DNA of 64,000 nucleotides from Straminergon stramineum (lineage: Eukaryota; Streptophyta; Bryopsida; Hypnales; Calliergonaceae). Positions 11,019-22,879 of this stretch are shown here, piece by piece. Under the pieces are notes generated by a model, which was not told the origin of the DNA, did not search any database, and worked only from the letters and a program-made list of their open reading frames with translations. Location: the NCBI GenBank assembly GCA_963920665.1, contig OY987263.1:44613218-44677217 (forward strand), written 5' to 3'. The position numbers were made by a program, and so were the translations under genes. Each line of letters begins with the position of its first letter. Positions within the stretch are counted from its first letter, which is position 1.

Positions 11019-14000
11019 CTCCCACTTTGTTTGTTGTTAAACAATGTCAAGCCCATCTCCTTGCGTAGAACTTCATGTCGTAGCTTGGCTAGGGCCTTTG
11101 TAAGCACATCCGCCACCATGTGCTCCGTAGAAATGTACTTCATCTCAATCACCTCCACTTCAACCTTCTCACGAATGAAATGGTGTTGAATGTCGATGTG
11201 TTTGCTCCGAGAATGATGGATTGGATTCTTCATCAAGGCAATGGCGCCTTGATTGTCACACATGATGAGTGTTGCCTTCTTTTGCTCCAATCCAACATCA
11301 CTCATAAGTTGTCTTAGCCAAATGGCCTCCCTTGTGCATTGGCTAATGGCCATGTACTCCGCCTCGGTGGTAGACAATGCAATCGTGGGTTGTTTCTTTG
11401 AATTCCATGAAATGGCACCACCTCCAAGCATAAACACGTAGCCTGTTGTGGACCTCCTATCGGTTGCATCTCCAGCCCAATCTGCATCACAAAAGCCCAC
11501 CAATGCAAGGCTCTTGCCTCCAAGTACCAACTTGGCATCCAAAGAACCTTGAAGGTATCGCATGACCCTCTTGACCGCTGCCCAATGCTTTGGGCCACAT
11601 TTGGCCATGTGTTGGCTCACTACACTCATTGCAAATGCAAGGTCAGGCCTTGTAGCCACCATCACATACATCAAGCTCCCCACTGCAGCTTTATATGGCA
11701 CATCTTGCATTTCCGCCTTCACACCTTCATACTCTTCATCCGTTAGCTTGGGCATCTTTTCCTTCACATCAAGAGGTGTGCCAACGGATTTGCACCCCTC
11801 CATGTTGAAGCGCTTCAACACTCCCTCGATGTACTTGTTTTGGCTCATGGTGATGGTGCGTGTCGCCCTTTGCCTTGTAAACTCCACACCAAGGCAATAG
11901 TGTAGCTCTCCAAGGTCGCTCATATCATATTGACTCTTCAACATAGCCTTCACTTCGACCATCTTGTCAATGGTGTTGGTCATGATAATCAAGTCATCCA
12001 CATAAACGACAACAATCACCAAATATGCACTTGTTTGCTTGATGTAGAGAGAGTGGTCGGCATGACTCCTCGTGTAGCCCTCCCTTGCAAACAATGCATC
12101 CACATCCATATACCATGCTCTTCTTGATTGCCTCAACCCATAGATGGCCTTCTTGAGCTTACACTTGAGATGTTCACGACCCTTTTGAACAAAACCCTTG
12201 GGCTGGTCCATATAGATCACCTCCTCAAGCCAAGGATTGAGAAACGCCGTGATAACATCCATTTGGTGCATTTCCAAGTCCATAGCTGCCCCAATCGCTG
12301 CCATGCATCGAATGGTGTAAAATTTGGCGACGGGAGCAAAGGTCTCATTGAAGTCCACCCCTTCAACTTGAGAATACCCCTTGGCTACCAATCTTGCCTT
12401 GTAGCGCACAATGTTGCCCGATGCATCTCTCTTAGTACAAAACACCCACTTGCATCCAACACTTGTACGATCATGAGGAAGGGGAGAGAGTTCCCATGTA
12501 CCTTTGGCCGTTAGTGAGGCATACTCCTCTTGCATGGCTTTCTCCCACTTGCTTGCATCCGTGCTCTTCATGGCTTCCTCCATGTTGCGTGGATCATTTT
12601 CGTGAGCCAAATTGGCATGCTCCACTTGCTCTTGTGGCAAGATGTGATTTTTCCACCATTCTCCAAGCGGCCTCCGCTCCCTTGTAGGATATCTTGGCTC
12701 CTTGGAAGCATCTCCCTCCTCATCTTCACTTGGGGAGGAGCTCGTAGATGGACTTGTCTTTTCCTTGGGTGTTGGTGGTGTCTCATCAAGATCCTCTTCA
12801 TCCTTGAGCAAAACCTCCATGCTTGGAGATTTGTCCACCTCATGCGTGGCATCCTTGTTGCTCCCACTTGGACTCATCTCCACAGCATCGCTTACTCCTT
12901 GCTTGTTTTCCATGAAAGTGACATCTCGACTCTTGATGATCTTCTTGGTCTCCAAACACATCAACCTATATGCCTTGGAGTCCTCACAATAGCCCAACAA
13001 CAAGCACTTGATGCCCTTGGCATCAAGCTTGGAGCGCTTGGGACTCAAATCCAAGGCATATGCAATGCATCCAAAGATGCGCATGTGACCAATGTTGGGC
13101 CTTCTTCCACTCCATGCTTCTTGTGGCGTCATGGATGCAACTGCACTGGTGGGGCAACGATTGCGTGTATAGGCTGCATTGGATACGGCCTCCGCCCAAA
13201 GATCATACTTAAGGTCTTGAGCATGCAACATGGCACGAGCCATCTCCACAAGTGTGCGATTGGCACGCTCCGCCACACCATTTTGTTGTGGAGTATAAGG
13301 AGTCGAAGTTTGGTGTTGAATGCCATGCTGCCTCATAAAAGCCTCAAAGGCCTTGGACATGTATTCCCCTCCATTGTCCGACCTCAATACCTTCACCTTT
13401 TGCCCCGATTCATTCTCCACAAGTGCCTTCCATACCTTGAACCTCTCAAACACGTCACTCTTGCACTTGAGCATGAACACCCACACCTTCCTTGAAAAAT
13501 CATCAATGAAGGTCAAGAAATACCTTGCACCACCCATGGAAGGGGTCTTCATTGGGCCACACACATCGGAGTGCACAATCTCCAACACCTTGGTTGCCCT
13601 CGTTGCTCCATCGCTTGGAAATGGTTGCCTCGCTTGCTTGCCTTCAATGCAAGCCTCACAATTGAGATCACAAGAGCCCTTCTCCACTTGCATGCCACCC
13701 ACCATGCTTTGAAGGCGCTTGACACTCTTCTCATTAAGGTGGCCCAATCTCTTGTGCCATAACTCCAAAGAGTGTTGATGGAGTGGTCCTTGGGCCAAAC
13801 ACGCCATGCTTGTGCCGTTCACCACTTTGAACTTCAATTGGTACAAGTTGCCCTCTCTTGATGCCGTGACAATTGTCCCTCCATTGGGTGCCCCTAAAAT
13901 GCAACCCTTGTTGTTGAATTGCACCTTCAAATCTTGTGACACCAACTTGCTCACCGAGAGCAAATTGGCATGCAACTTGGGCACATGCAACACATCTTGG

Positions 14001-14989
14001 ATGCGAATTGTCCTCAATTGACCCTTCACCTCCACCTCCACTACAATGCAACCTATGCCAATTGCATCCACCACGCCATTGTCCCCCAAATACACCTTGC
14101 GGTTGCTAATAGATTGATAAGTGAGAAATGCTTGCCTATGTGGGGTCATGTGTTGTGTTGCACCCGAGTCGATGATCCACTTGAACATGTTGGTGTTGTC
14201 ATACCCATCATTGGCAGCAAGCGCAAACTCCTCCTCCACACTTGCCTTGTTTGCACTCTCCTTCTTGGGTTGCTTACAAAACCTTGCAAGGTGGCCGGGC
14301 TTACCACAATTGTAGCACGTGCGTGTCTCCTTGCGTGGTTGTGAGCTCCCCCCTTGGCCATTTCGTAAGTAGAGTGCTACCCCTCCTTCTTGGGTCTCAT
14401 TCTCCTTCCTCTTGGCCATCTCATGCATCAATCTTGCAGTGATAAAGTCAAGAGTGAGCTCTGACATGGGTCTTGTCTCCAATGCCGTGATGAGATACTC
14501 ATAAGAAGGTGGCAAGCTCTCAAGCAAAGTCATAACCATGTCTCCATCCGTGACGGGCACCTCCAAACAAGCCAATTGGTCCGCAAGAGCCTTCACCTTG
14601 TTGATGTGGTCCAGCATGTCTTCGTTCTCTTGCATCTTGCATGTGAAGAACTTGCGTCGAATGAATAACATGTTGGATAAACTCTTTGTTTCATGGATGT
14701 TGCACAATACCTTCCATGCTTCCGCGGGTCCCTTGCATGCTCGAACATGTGCAAGTTGCCTATCCACAAGATTGCAAGCAATCATGGAAAAGGCCTTCTT
14801 GACCCTCCTCTCATAGGATTTCTTGACTTTGGCATCGGCATCAGTTGGGGGTGGTTCCTCGGTGTCCTCCACAATCTCCCACAAGTCCTTCTCCGCTAAG
14901 ATCATCTCCATCTTGAACTTCCATAGACCAAAGTTCTCTCCATTGAACTTGTCAATGACCCTCACGTTGTCTCCATCACTAGTGGCCAT
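11000..14989 (-). CDS. Family A copia Gag-Pol polyprotein, intact frame
   Basis: 1329-codon polyprotein that makes the retrotransposon particle and copies and integrates its DNA. The ATG at 14989 (MATSDG) is preferred to the in-frame TTG 21 bp upstream. Domains: Gag 10-220, zinc knuckle near 225, aspartic protease DSG near 274, integrase zinc site H412/H417/C444/C447 and D475/D538/E574 (D,D35E), RT YVDD near 996-999, RNase H about 1165-1300 with DADWAGD, TEAEYMA and DNQGAI. There are no internal stops. Differences from 58003-61992 include AKFYTIRC for AKFCTIRC and QSRRAW for QSGRAW; the latter changes a conserved RT position and could lower activity. Family A has DVITAFLN where most copia RTs have DVKTAFLN. 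The stop lies inside the 3' LTR. Expression would come from the 5' LTR at 15733-16030. Confidence 0.93.
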   Translation of the reverse strand: MATSDGDNVRVIDKFNGENFGLWKFKMEMILAEKDLWEIVEDTEEPPPTDADAKVKKSYERRVKKAFSMIACNLVDRQLAHVRACKGPAEAWKVLCNIHETKSLSNMLFIRRKFFTCKMQENEDMLDHINKVKALADQLACLEVPVTDGDMVMTLLESLPPSYEYLITALETRPMSELTLDFITARLMHEMAKRKENETQEGGVALYLRNGQGGSSQPRKETRTCYNCGKPGHLARFCKQPKKESANKASVEEEFALAANDGYDNTNMFKWIIDSGATQHMTPHRQAFLTYQSISNRKVYLGDNGVVDAIGIGCIVVEVEVKGQLRTIRIQDVLHVPKLHANLLSVSKLVSQDLKVQFNNKGCILGAPNGGTIVTASREGNLYQLKFKVVNGTSMACLAQGPLHQHSLELWHKRLGHLNEKSVKRLQSMVGGMQVEKGSCDLNCEACIEGKQARQPFPSDGATRATKVLEIVHSDVCGPMKTPSMGGARYFLTFIDDFSRKVWVFMLKCKSDVFERFKVWKALVENESGQKVKVLRSDNGGEYMSKAFEAFMRQHGIQHQTSTPYTPQQNGVAERANRTLVEMARAMLHAQDLKYDLWAEAVSNAAYTRNRCPTSAVASMTPQEAWSGRRPNIGHMRIFGCIAYALDLSPKRSKLDAKGIKCLLLGYCEDSKAYRLMCLETKKIIKSRDVTFMENKQGVSDAVEMSPSGSNKDATHEVDKSPSMEVLLKDEEDLDETPPTPKEKTSPSTSSSPSEDEEGDASKEPRYPTRERRPLGEWWKNHILPQEQVEHANLAHENDPRNMEEAMKSTDASKWEKAMQEEYASLTAKGTWELSPLPHDRTSVGCKWVFCTKRDASGNIVRYKARLVAKGYSQVEGVDFNETFAPVAKFYTIRCMAAIGAAMDLEMHQMDVITAFLNPWLEEVIYMDQPKGFVQKGREHLKCKLKKAIYGLRQSRRAWYMDVDALFAREGYTRSHADHSLYIKQTSAYLVIVVVYVDDLIIMTNTIDKMVEVKAMLKSQYDMSDLGELHYCLGVEFTRQRATRTITMSQNKYIEGVLKRFNMEGCKSVGTPLDVKEKMPKLTDEEYEGVKAEMQDVPYKAAVGSLMYVMVATRPDLAFAMSVVSQHMAKCGPKHWAAVKRVMRYLQGSLDAKLVLGGKSLALVGFCDADWAGDATDRRSTTGYVFMLGGGAISWNSKKQPTIALSTTEAEYMAISQCTREAIWLRQLMSDVGLEQKKATLIMCDNQGAIALMKNPIHHSRSKHIDIQHHFIREKVEVEVIEMKYISTEHMVADVLTKALAKLRHEVLRKEMGLTLFNNKQSGSVEGSE

Positions 14990-15718
14990 GTTGGATGACT
15001 CCTCCTCCAATATAAGCCCAAGTGATTCTAATCACTCCAATCTAATCTCCAAATGCCCAAGCAACCCTCTTGTGGTTTCACTATGTCCAATAAGGCCCCA
15101 AATCACACTAATAAGACCCTTTATGGTCCTAATCTCTCAATTCAGACCCCAAGTAGTCTAAATCTCTCCAATGCACACTCTATTGGACTAATACTCTCAA
15201 ATCAAACCTCAAGTGATGCAAATCTCTCAAATCAGACCTCAAGTGATGCCAATCTTCGCAATGCACACTCTATTGGACTAATACTCCCAAATCAGACCTC
15301 AAGTGATGCAAATCTCTCCAATGCACACTCTATTGGACTAATACTCTCAATTCATACCCCAAGTGATTCGAATCACTCCAATGCACACTCTATTGGACTA
15401 ATACTTTCGAATCAGACCTCAAGTGATGCAAATCTCTCCATTGCGCACTGAAATGCTCCAAATCTCTCAAATGAAGCCCCAGATGCACAAATCAACACCT
15501 ATAGCAGACTAGGTCAAATCCTAGCTTCCAACTAAGGCTCTAAGACGCTAAATCAACCCTCAATGAGCACAAATGATATCAAACCAAGAAAATACCTCAC
15601 TAAAAAGTAAAAGTCTTGAATACAAATGCTCCAAACGACCCCAAACTCCACTTGCTCCAATAGTCCTCCACCAACACACCTTGCAATGAGATCAAATCTC
15701 TACTAGCAACTCACATGA
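14990..15718 (-). other. Family A leader with ~60-bp tandem repeats
   Basis: About 730 bp between primer site and gag. Degenerate ~60-bp repeats occupy about 15150-15450, matching those at window positions 1-240. No coding signal. Confidence 0.85.
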
Positions 15719-15732
15719 GTGGGCCCATAACC
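15719..15732 (-). other. Primer-binding site, initiator tRNA-Met anticodon arm
   Basis: GGTTATGGGCCCAC on the minus strand, immediately after the 5' LTR end; same site as in family B. Confidence 0.75.
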
Positions 15733-16030
15733 TATTGAGAAAGAGAACAAAAGAATGTATTTCAATGAAGAGGAACACAAACAAGTGTGAGAAAGGGATA
15801 TTCAACCCATGCTAGGGGTTGCCTTCTTATACTACTCTACTACCTAGTGCCATGACTAACCATATGGGATAATTGTCTAAGAGGTATGCCCCTCTCTATA
15901 GGCACCACTTAAAGGACTTCCCCTCTCTAATATCTCATTGCTTTTACTACAAACAACACATAACTAAGGTTAGCCCATACTTAAGACCTACTTCAAACAA
16001 CCTATGACATCCTACTCACTTCCTTCAACA
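15733..16030 (-). repeat. Family A 5' LTR of the complete minus-strand element
   Basis: 298 bp from TGTTGAAGG (16030) to CTCAATA (15733), same variant set as its 3' partner. The outer edge abuts family B RT on the plus strand. Confidence 0.92.
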
Positions 16031-17058
16031 GTGACATGACCAAGATGCTTGAGGTGAAGGCTATGCTTCACAAGGAGTATGAGATGACGGATCTTGGAGA
16101 GTTGAGGTATTGCCTTGGAGTGGAGTTCAAGAGGGATAGGGCTGCCCGCACCATCACTATGAGCCAACACAAGTACCTTGAGGAGATCCTGAAGAGGTTC
16201 AACATGGAGGAGTGCAAAGCCATAGGTACACCCCTTGACACTCATGAGAAGTTGCCCAAGCTCACGGATGCGGATTTTGAGGAGGTGAAGGCTGAAATGC
16301 AAGGTGTGCCTTACAAGGCAGCGGTTGGTTGTTTGATGTATGCCATGGTGGCCACAAGGCCTGATTTGGCCTTCCCGGTGAGTGTTGTGAGTCAACACAT
16401 GTCCAAGTATGGCCCTAAGCATTGGGCTGCGGTCAAGAGGGTGATGAGGTACCTTCAAGGCACACTTGGCTTGGAGTTGCAACTAGGAGGTGCTGAAGTG
16501 AGTTTGCATGGTTATTGTGATGCGGATTGGGCGGGTGATGAGGGGGATCGAAGATCCACCACCGGCTATGTGTTTATGCTTGGAGTGGGTGCCATTTCAT
16601 GGAATTCCAAGAGGCAGCCCACCATAGCTCTTTCTACAACGGAAGCGGAGTACATGGCCATGAGCCATTGCACCAAGGAGGCCATTTGGCTAAGGCAGCT
16701 CTTGGCTGATGTTGGCCTTGTGCAAGAGGGGAGCACACAAATTTTGTGTGACAACCAAGGTGCCATTGCTTTGGCCAAGAATCCCACTCACCACTCAAGG
16801 ACCAAGCACATTGATGTACAACACCATTTCATTCGTGAAAGAGTGGAGGCTGAAGTGATTGAGCTCAAGTATGTGCCTACTCAAGCTATGGTTGCTGATG
16901 TGCTGACCAAGGCTCTTGGGAAGCCCCAACACCTTACCTTGATTGAGAAGATGGGCCTTCGTGCCTTTGACCACTCACAAAGTGGGAGTGTTGAAGATCA
17001 TGTACATAATCGTGTAGATAGTGTACATTCAGCCCTAGGAGTAGGATTAGACTCTTAG
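16031..17058 (+). pseudogene. Family B pol fragment (late RT and RNase H)
   Basis: Starts just after YVDD in the native LASDMTKMLE region, directly at the edge of the family A 5' LTR, and runs open through RNase H (DADWAGD, TEAEYMA, DNQGAI) to the normal stop at 17058 in its 3' LTR. Upstream domains are absent, so it is inactive. Confidence 0.88.
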
Positions 17059-17233
17059 TTAGACTTAGAGTGTATTGGGTGTTGCTTGTAGTCAAAGGCA
17101 GCCCAAGGTTGCTAGTTATCCCACATGGTTTGTGGATAACTAGTGAAAGGCTTTTAGCTTATGTTCAGCCCATTCATGGGCCTTGGTATCTTCTACCATC
17201 TAAGTAAAGCCTTTCTCCATTCAAAACTCAATA
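16989..17233 (+). repeat. Family B 3' LTR
   Basis: 245-bp LTR after the polypurine tract AAAGTGGGAG. It carries the 3'-type variant TTTTAGCTTATG with CATTCATGG. The right flank AAGAT is AT-rich non-element DNA. Confidence 0.92.
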
Positions 17234-18120
17234 AAGATATTAGAAAATCAAGTAATAACAATAGTGTCTAGAATAAGATCAATCTAACCCAATACCCCAC
17301 ATTGATGGGAGAAGAATGATCACTAACTTCACTACTATCATTGCATGTAAGCCCTGGTACATTAACATTAACTTTGAGGTTTTAAATTTTTTTGATAGCA
17401 ACATTGTATGAACAATGTTTGGCAATGAAAATGGGTAATGATCCTCTACCCTAGTTATTGCTAGAATTTTGATGTAACATGGCAAACTCTTGGAACTAGG
17501 AGAAGACAAGAACACAAGATATCAAAGAGGATTACCTCTACAAGACACAATTAATAAACAATTAGAAACTTAGTTTTGAATAAATTTTGAGATATTGCAT
17601 AATAAAATAAAATAAAGACATGCATAAGAGCAACAATCAACTAACTTATAACAAGTTCTTTTTCTGTAATGGTCTTTAGCAGTCTCTTTCTCAAGTCTTT
17701 TAAGTACTGGAGCAAAAATCCTTCAACATTCTAAGTACCAAAGACAAGCTTGCAATTTTGGGATTGAAAACTCCTATTATTGAGTTAAGGTGAACATACA
17801 TCCTTCAAAGATGTGTCAAACCATCTGTTTAAAAGCTTAGGCATGAATTTCTTCTCAATCCCACCTTTTTGAATCAACTCTCACTTGAAATATCTAGAAT
17901 CATAAAATAGTTGTGATTAATGCAATGACAAAGATGCAAGTGTGGTTACATCATAAATTTGTAAAGCAACTCAAAATTTAGACAAATAATACAATTGAGG
18001 TTAAGGTTATATTTGTATAGAACCTTCTTTGTTGTAGTATGTGTACCCTCTTGCTTTTTAAAAGTAGTAGACCTTGAATATGAAGAGTCCTTGAAGAGAC
18101 ACCAAAAGGCATGATCCTAT
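17234..18120. other. AT-rich DNA, nothing recognised
   Basis: Low-GC sequence without a convincing reading frame, repeat or RNA gene. It lies downstream of the decayed minus-strand gene at 18125-20145 and may include its 3' flank. Confidence 0.5.
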
Positions 18121-18124
18121 AATA

Positions 18125-20145
18125 CAATGTGCCATGTCTCCACATAATCTTCAATTGTGTCCAGCTCATCATGTGTACTCCATTGAACCACAATATTTTT
18201 AGATTTGATGATGCTCGTAAATTCTACTTTGGCTGCCTCTTCCAACTGCAAAGAATCCAAGAAATATAAATATGAAGACATTGTTAAGGTAAAGTGTACT
18301 ATAGTAAAACATTGGGATAAGAATGAAAACATTTTTCAGCTTATAAATGAAATTATGGATCACGTGGATGAAAAAAAGGTTCCTAATATACCTCAACTGA
18401 AAAAGTAGTCTTAGAGAGTTAGGTCTCTAAAGTCAATGTGTTGAAACCAAGGGTAGAAAATCTGAAGCCCTCACTAGAAATTTTGTTGGAGTTCCACCAC
18501 CTAAGCCAATGAACCTTGTGGTTTGGTTGAACCACATATGAAGATATCCTTTGAAGTTTCTCTAATGACATTTCTAGCTAGATTCTTGTTGGTGTTGTAA
18601 TACAAGTAGATCTAAAATTTCAAAGAGCAAAACCATTGTCAAAACCAACACCAAAAGTAATCATGCAACACATTCATTTGCAAGAAAGAAAAATTATATA
18701 CCTCTTCTAGAAATCCAACACTATTTTTCGGATTTGTAATAGTTGACTCCTTATCAAAGTCTATTTGAAATTCTTTGATAGTTGCGGGGATAGTTGTAGT
18801 GGTAGCTTGGGTCATGGCATCGTGAACTCCCTTTGGATTTCAATCTTGCGGTTGTGTTTTTTCATAATAGGTTCGCATAACCTCATCTGAAACAATAGTG
18901 ATCCCTTACTGCACATGAAAAGTAAGAATGTTAAATTAATATAAAACAAATTCTACAAATGACTACAAATGAATAAACGAGCTTTGCAAACATAAGACAC
19001 TCACCTGATGAAGAAATTGTATGAAGATGTTTGATGTCAATGGATACCAAGTGCCTGCTAATTTTCTATTTTGACATTTCTTGTAATCCTCATTGCTTAG
19101 AAAACCCTTGAATTCTTCTAGTTTCAAATTGCCATAGGTACTCATCCTATGCAATTGTTGAACCAAATTGCTCTTGACATGGGAATGCTTCATAGACTTA
19201 CAAATACCAATGAAATTAGAATGTAAAATGGATGAATTTGAAAGTATAGAATACTACAACACAACAATTGAAAGGAAGTAGTGAGGTAGAAAAAACAAAT
19301 TGAAAAGAAATTGAAACCTGTCATTTGATGTCGTTCATAGCTTCCAATACAATGCATGTACAACCTTTTAGCACCAAAAGCATATGATCAACAAGCTTAT
19401 GCCACTTGCACTTATGATAATTCATCCTATGGATGTAATCATACCAAGCCACCAATATATGATTGCCATCCCTTACAAAGAACATATGGTTTGACAAATG
19501 TGAGATGGATGGCTAAGACTTTAACCAACACTCAAATTGGTCATTCTCTTGTATCCAATGTTCATCCCATGTCTTTGGAATGTTGGGGGTCACTAACTTG
19601 AAAAATCCCTTTTCATTTGTTGTGGACACATAAAATACATGATCACCTTGGTGGTATCCATGAACAAACTCTACCTCCAAATCATTTCACCTAGCTTTAA
19701 AGGGAAGGGTGCACCAATGAAAGCCCCATCATCCTACAGAAAGGAATATCAAATTAAGATGCTAGCCCACTGCCATCAAATAGCATATTGTTGATGACAC
19801 CATTGGAGTTGAGTTTTTGACCATTATGCACATTTTGTTCAACCTCCTTGATTGTTCAATTGTCAAAAGTTGGATCAACACTTTTACTTCCAACGATGTT
19901 CTCAAACTACAATGAATAGTACATTGAAAATAAATTGAGTTAATAATAAGAAAACATTGAAAATCAAAGGAAACAAAATCACAACTATCATACAAAAATA
20001 GTCAATGTGACATGCATGAGTGCGAAGAAATTTTGAAATGTATTTTAGTATGTTACCTCAAAAATGGTAACCATAGGCACAAAATATCAATGATGAGTTC
20101 GACCACCTCCACTTGTGTAAGCCCTCCATCAATGTCCATCAAGCT
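18125..20145 (-). pseudogene. Decayed multi-exon gene of unknown function
   Basis: On the minus strand several protein-like segments are bounded by plausible AG/GT splice signals: about 20144-20057 (MDIDGGLTQVEVVELIID), 19905-19770 (one internal stop), 19735-19321 (KGFFKLVTPNI, NHMFFVRDGNH, LEAMNDIK), 19200-19006 (LSNEDYKKCQNRKLAGTWYP, ending at a CAG|GTGAGT donor), 18911-18704 (starting after a GCAG acceptor), 18613-18508 (NTNKNLARNVIRETSKDIF) and 18244-18125 (ending in a stop). Stops occur in at least three segments, so the gene looks dead. I do not recognise the family; it could be a host gene or an old DNA-transposon gene. Exon limits are by eye. Confidence 0.4.
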
Positions 20146-20269
20146 CTATTTTATGAAAAAAGAAGTGATGATTAAATGCCTAAAACAACAATTGGAAAAA
20201 ATGGAAGAAAACTTGTAGACATTCACCTAAACCTTGAACATTCAAAATGACACATGGGAGTCCCTGAAA

Positions 20270-21375
20270 TTAATGCCTCTTTAACAAGGCAATCATCTAC
20301 AACCTAAATGAGAAATTAGAAAAAAGTAATTGGAAAAAATTGAAAGCATGCACCTTCAACTTGTACCATGCAAGTGAGACCCTAAACATCCCAAAATTGA
20401 CACCTTGTTAACGAGGTAGTGAGCTTGAATCCTAAGTGAGCAATGGGAAAAAAACAATTGAAAACCTACAAGTTGAAGTTGTTCCATTGAAGTGAAATAC
20501 AAAACAAATTGAAATTGACACTTTGTTAATGAGGTGATGATCTACAACCCTAAATGAAAAATGAAAAAAACAATTAAAAACCTACACCTTCAAGTTGTAC
20601 CATCCAACTAAAATAGAAAACAACTTGAAATTGACACCTTATTAACGAGGTAATGTTCTATAGCCTAAGCTAGTAGTTGAAGGAGAAATTGGAAACATGA
20701 CCTCTAAACTTGTACCATCCAAGGAAAACTTTATATAGCTTGAATTTGACACCTCGTTGACAAGGCAATGTTGTAGCATCTAAATTAGCACTTAAAAAGA
20801 ATTTGAAAAACCACAAAAACAACGTAGCTTGAACTTGTAATATTTAAGTGAGACACAACATAGCTTCAAATTGACACCTCGTTGACGAGGCAATGTTTTA
20901 CAACTCAAGGCAGCTAAAGTTGAAAACATGCCCTTGGAACTTGTACCATTCTAATGAGACCCTAAACAACCCAAAATTGACACCTTGTTAACGAGGTGAT
21001 GTTTTACAATCCAAGGTAACAATCAAAAAAAGAAATTGAAAACATGCCCTTGGAACTTGTATCGCTCTAATGAGACCCTAACAACCCAAAATTGACACCT
21101 CGTCAACGAGGTGATGTTTTATAATCCATGGCAACAATAAAAAAAGAAGTTGAAATTTGAAAACATGCCCTTAGAACTTGTATCACTCTAATGAGACCCT
21201 AAACAATCCAAAATTGACACCTCGTCAATGAGGTGATGTTTTTATAGCCCAAGGTAACAATAAAAAAAAGAAGTTGAAAACATGCCCTTGGAACTTGTAC
21301 CATTCTAATGAGACCCTAAACAACCCAAAATTGACACCTCGTCAACGAGGTGATGTTTATAGCCCAAGGGAATCT
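20270..21375 (+). repeat. Tandem repeat, ~107-127 bp unit, each with a palindrome
   Basis: About ten degenerate copies. Each contains a 'gacacctcgttaacgagg'-type core near 20271, 20398, 20517, 20633, 20748, 20873, 20980, 21093, 21213 and 21334. The consensus core CACCTCGTTAACGAGGTG is an exact 18-bp palindrome. The last four copies are the most alike, which suggests recent local expansion. Between cores are phrases such as 'aacatgcccttggaacttg'. No coding signal. Confidence 0.8.
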
Positions 21376-22830
21376 TCTGAATAACTTCTGTGATTTTGAA
21401 CATTTTGAGTCCAAATTTTTTTTCACATAGATTATAACCTCACAACTCACCTCAATTTTTTTCAAATTTTTTGGATTGACAAGTAATTTTACAAAAATCG
21501 TCAAAGTTCTTTGAAAATACAAGGGCAAGATGTGGCCAAAAAATCTTCCAATTCTGAAAATTTCAGAGAAGATTCCAATATGCTGAATTTGTTTTTAGGC
21601 CATAAAACTTTTCAAAACCCTCCATTTTTTACATGCTATTTACTATTGGAATTGTATTATCGAGCTACAAGATATGATATCTCATGTTTGGTGTCATATG
21701 CACCTCTATGAAAAAAAAAATATGCAAATTGAACTCCTCATTATGGTAGTAAATAGATGAACTTATCAAGTCTACACTTCTTAGCAACATGTTATTCTCT
21801 GTTGCACTTGACTAGTATATGTCCTCTTCAATTATGAAGCTTGGCACTCATTCCTTCACTATTTTGTGTCAAACTATCTCCACACTAAACATGCACAACT
21901 TCAGCTCCATGATCCTCTTAAGACAAGGTCCAAATAATACTACTAATCTCAACACCATTGGCCTTGTCCAAGTGTCTAGCCATCTTTAATTTCTCTAATT
22001 GCTTCTTACTAGAAAAGAGTAGATGCGCCTTTACGTCTCTTTCTACAAGAACCTTCTAGCATCCCTCCAAAAATGTCACCTAAAATCCGTCACATTAAAC
22101 ACAAGTTTCTTCTAATGGTGTCAACAAAAATTCTCACACTTGGGTCTACCAACCTCTACTATTGAGATGCCTTGGGAAACTCGTGCAAAGGTAGAGTCTT
22201 TGGGTCATAGCTATATTGGTCTTACAGAGTCTTCCAAAGATGATGGTGTTGTTATCATTGATGCAAGCTGCAACCTATCTACCATATAAACATGAGAAGT
22301 GCAAAGACACTCCTTTGAGTATGGACCACATTGAGCATGATAGCACGTTGCATCCTTCAATTTATCAAAGAGTATCTTAGTTTGTGAGTATCTTGGAGTG
22401 CCTTAGAGTCTTAGAGATATACAAAGTCATTCATGCACAAGGAATGAATTGAAGTTTTTAAACCTGAATACACTTCATTGTAAATTTGTTTGACACCTTC
22501 CTCAATCATTCAATGGGGATGTGCTTTTTGAGTTACCTCTTCTTCCTCCTTCAACATTCTCTTCTGGAAGTTGACCGAGCTCAACTTCCTCATTTTCTAT
22601 AGATCGATAGCTAGAAGGCATGGACCGTAAGTTCGATGACTACAATTGGACACATACACACACACCACAAACATTGTGAACAATGTTGGCCTAAAATTCC
22701 GCTATTCATTGAATCATTGTATATGGGCCATCTAGTTTGTGAAAACAAGCATGCCCTAGACTATGGCGAAGTGACAACAAAATAAGATTGAGTGGGAGGG
22801 TTCATCACCTATTGTCTTTATTGTAGAAGA
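21376..22830. other. AT-rich DNA, nothing recognised
   Basis: No long protein-like frame, no LTR and no RNA gene seen on either strand. Confidence 0.45.
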
Positions 22831-22879
22831 ATAGTCTCGAGCAAAGTCTAATCTCGTATGTTGGATCTCTAAAGAAGTT

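Larger units (their letters stand above)
10720..16030 (-). mobile_element. Complete family A copia retrotransposon
   Basis: Full element with both LTRs, primer site, leader and one uninterrupted gag-pol frame. The two LTRs share the same variant set and differ by about one substitution (gggattttc against gggatattc), so the insertion is young. Flanking 5-mers are TCTAT (left, inside a B LTR) and GTGAC (right, inside B pol) and do not match, so it does not sit in a simple target duplication. Confidence 0.92.
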
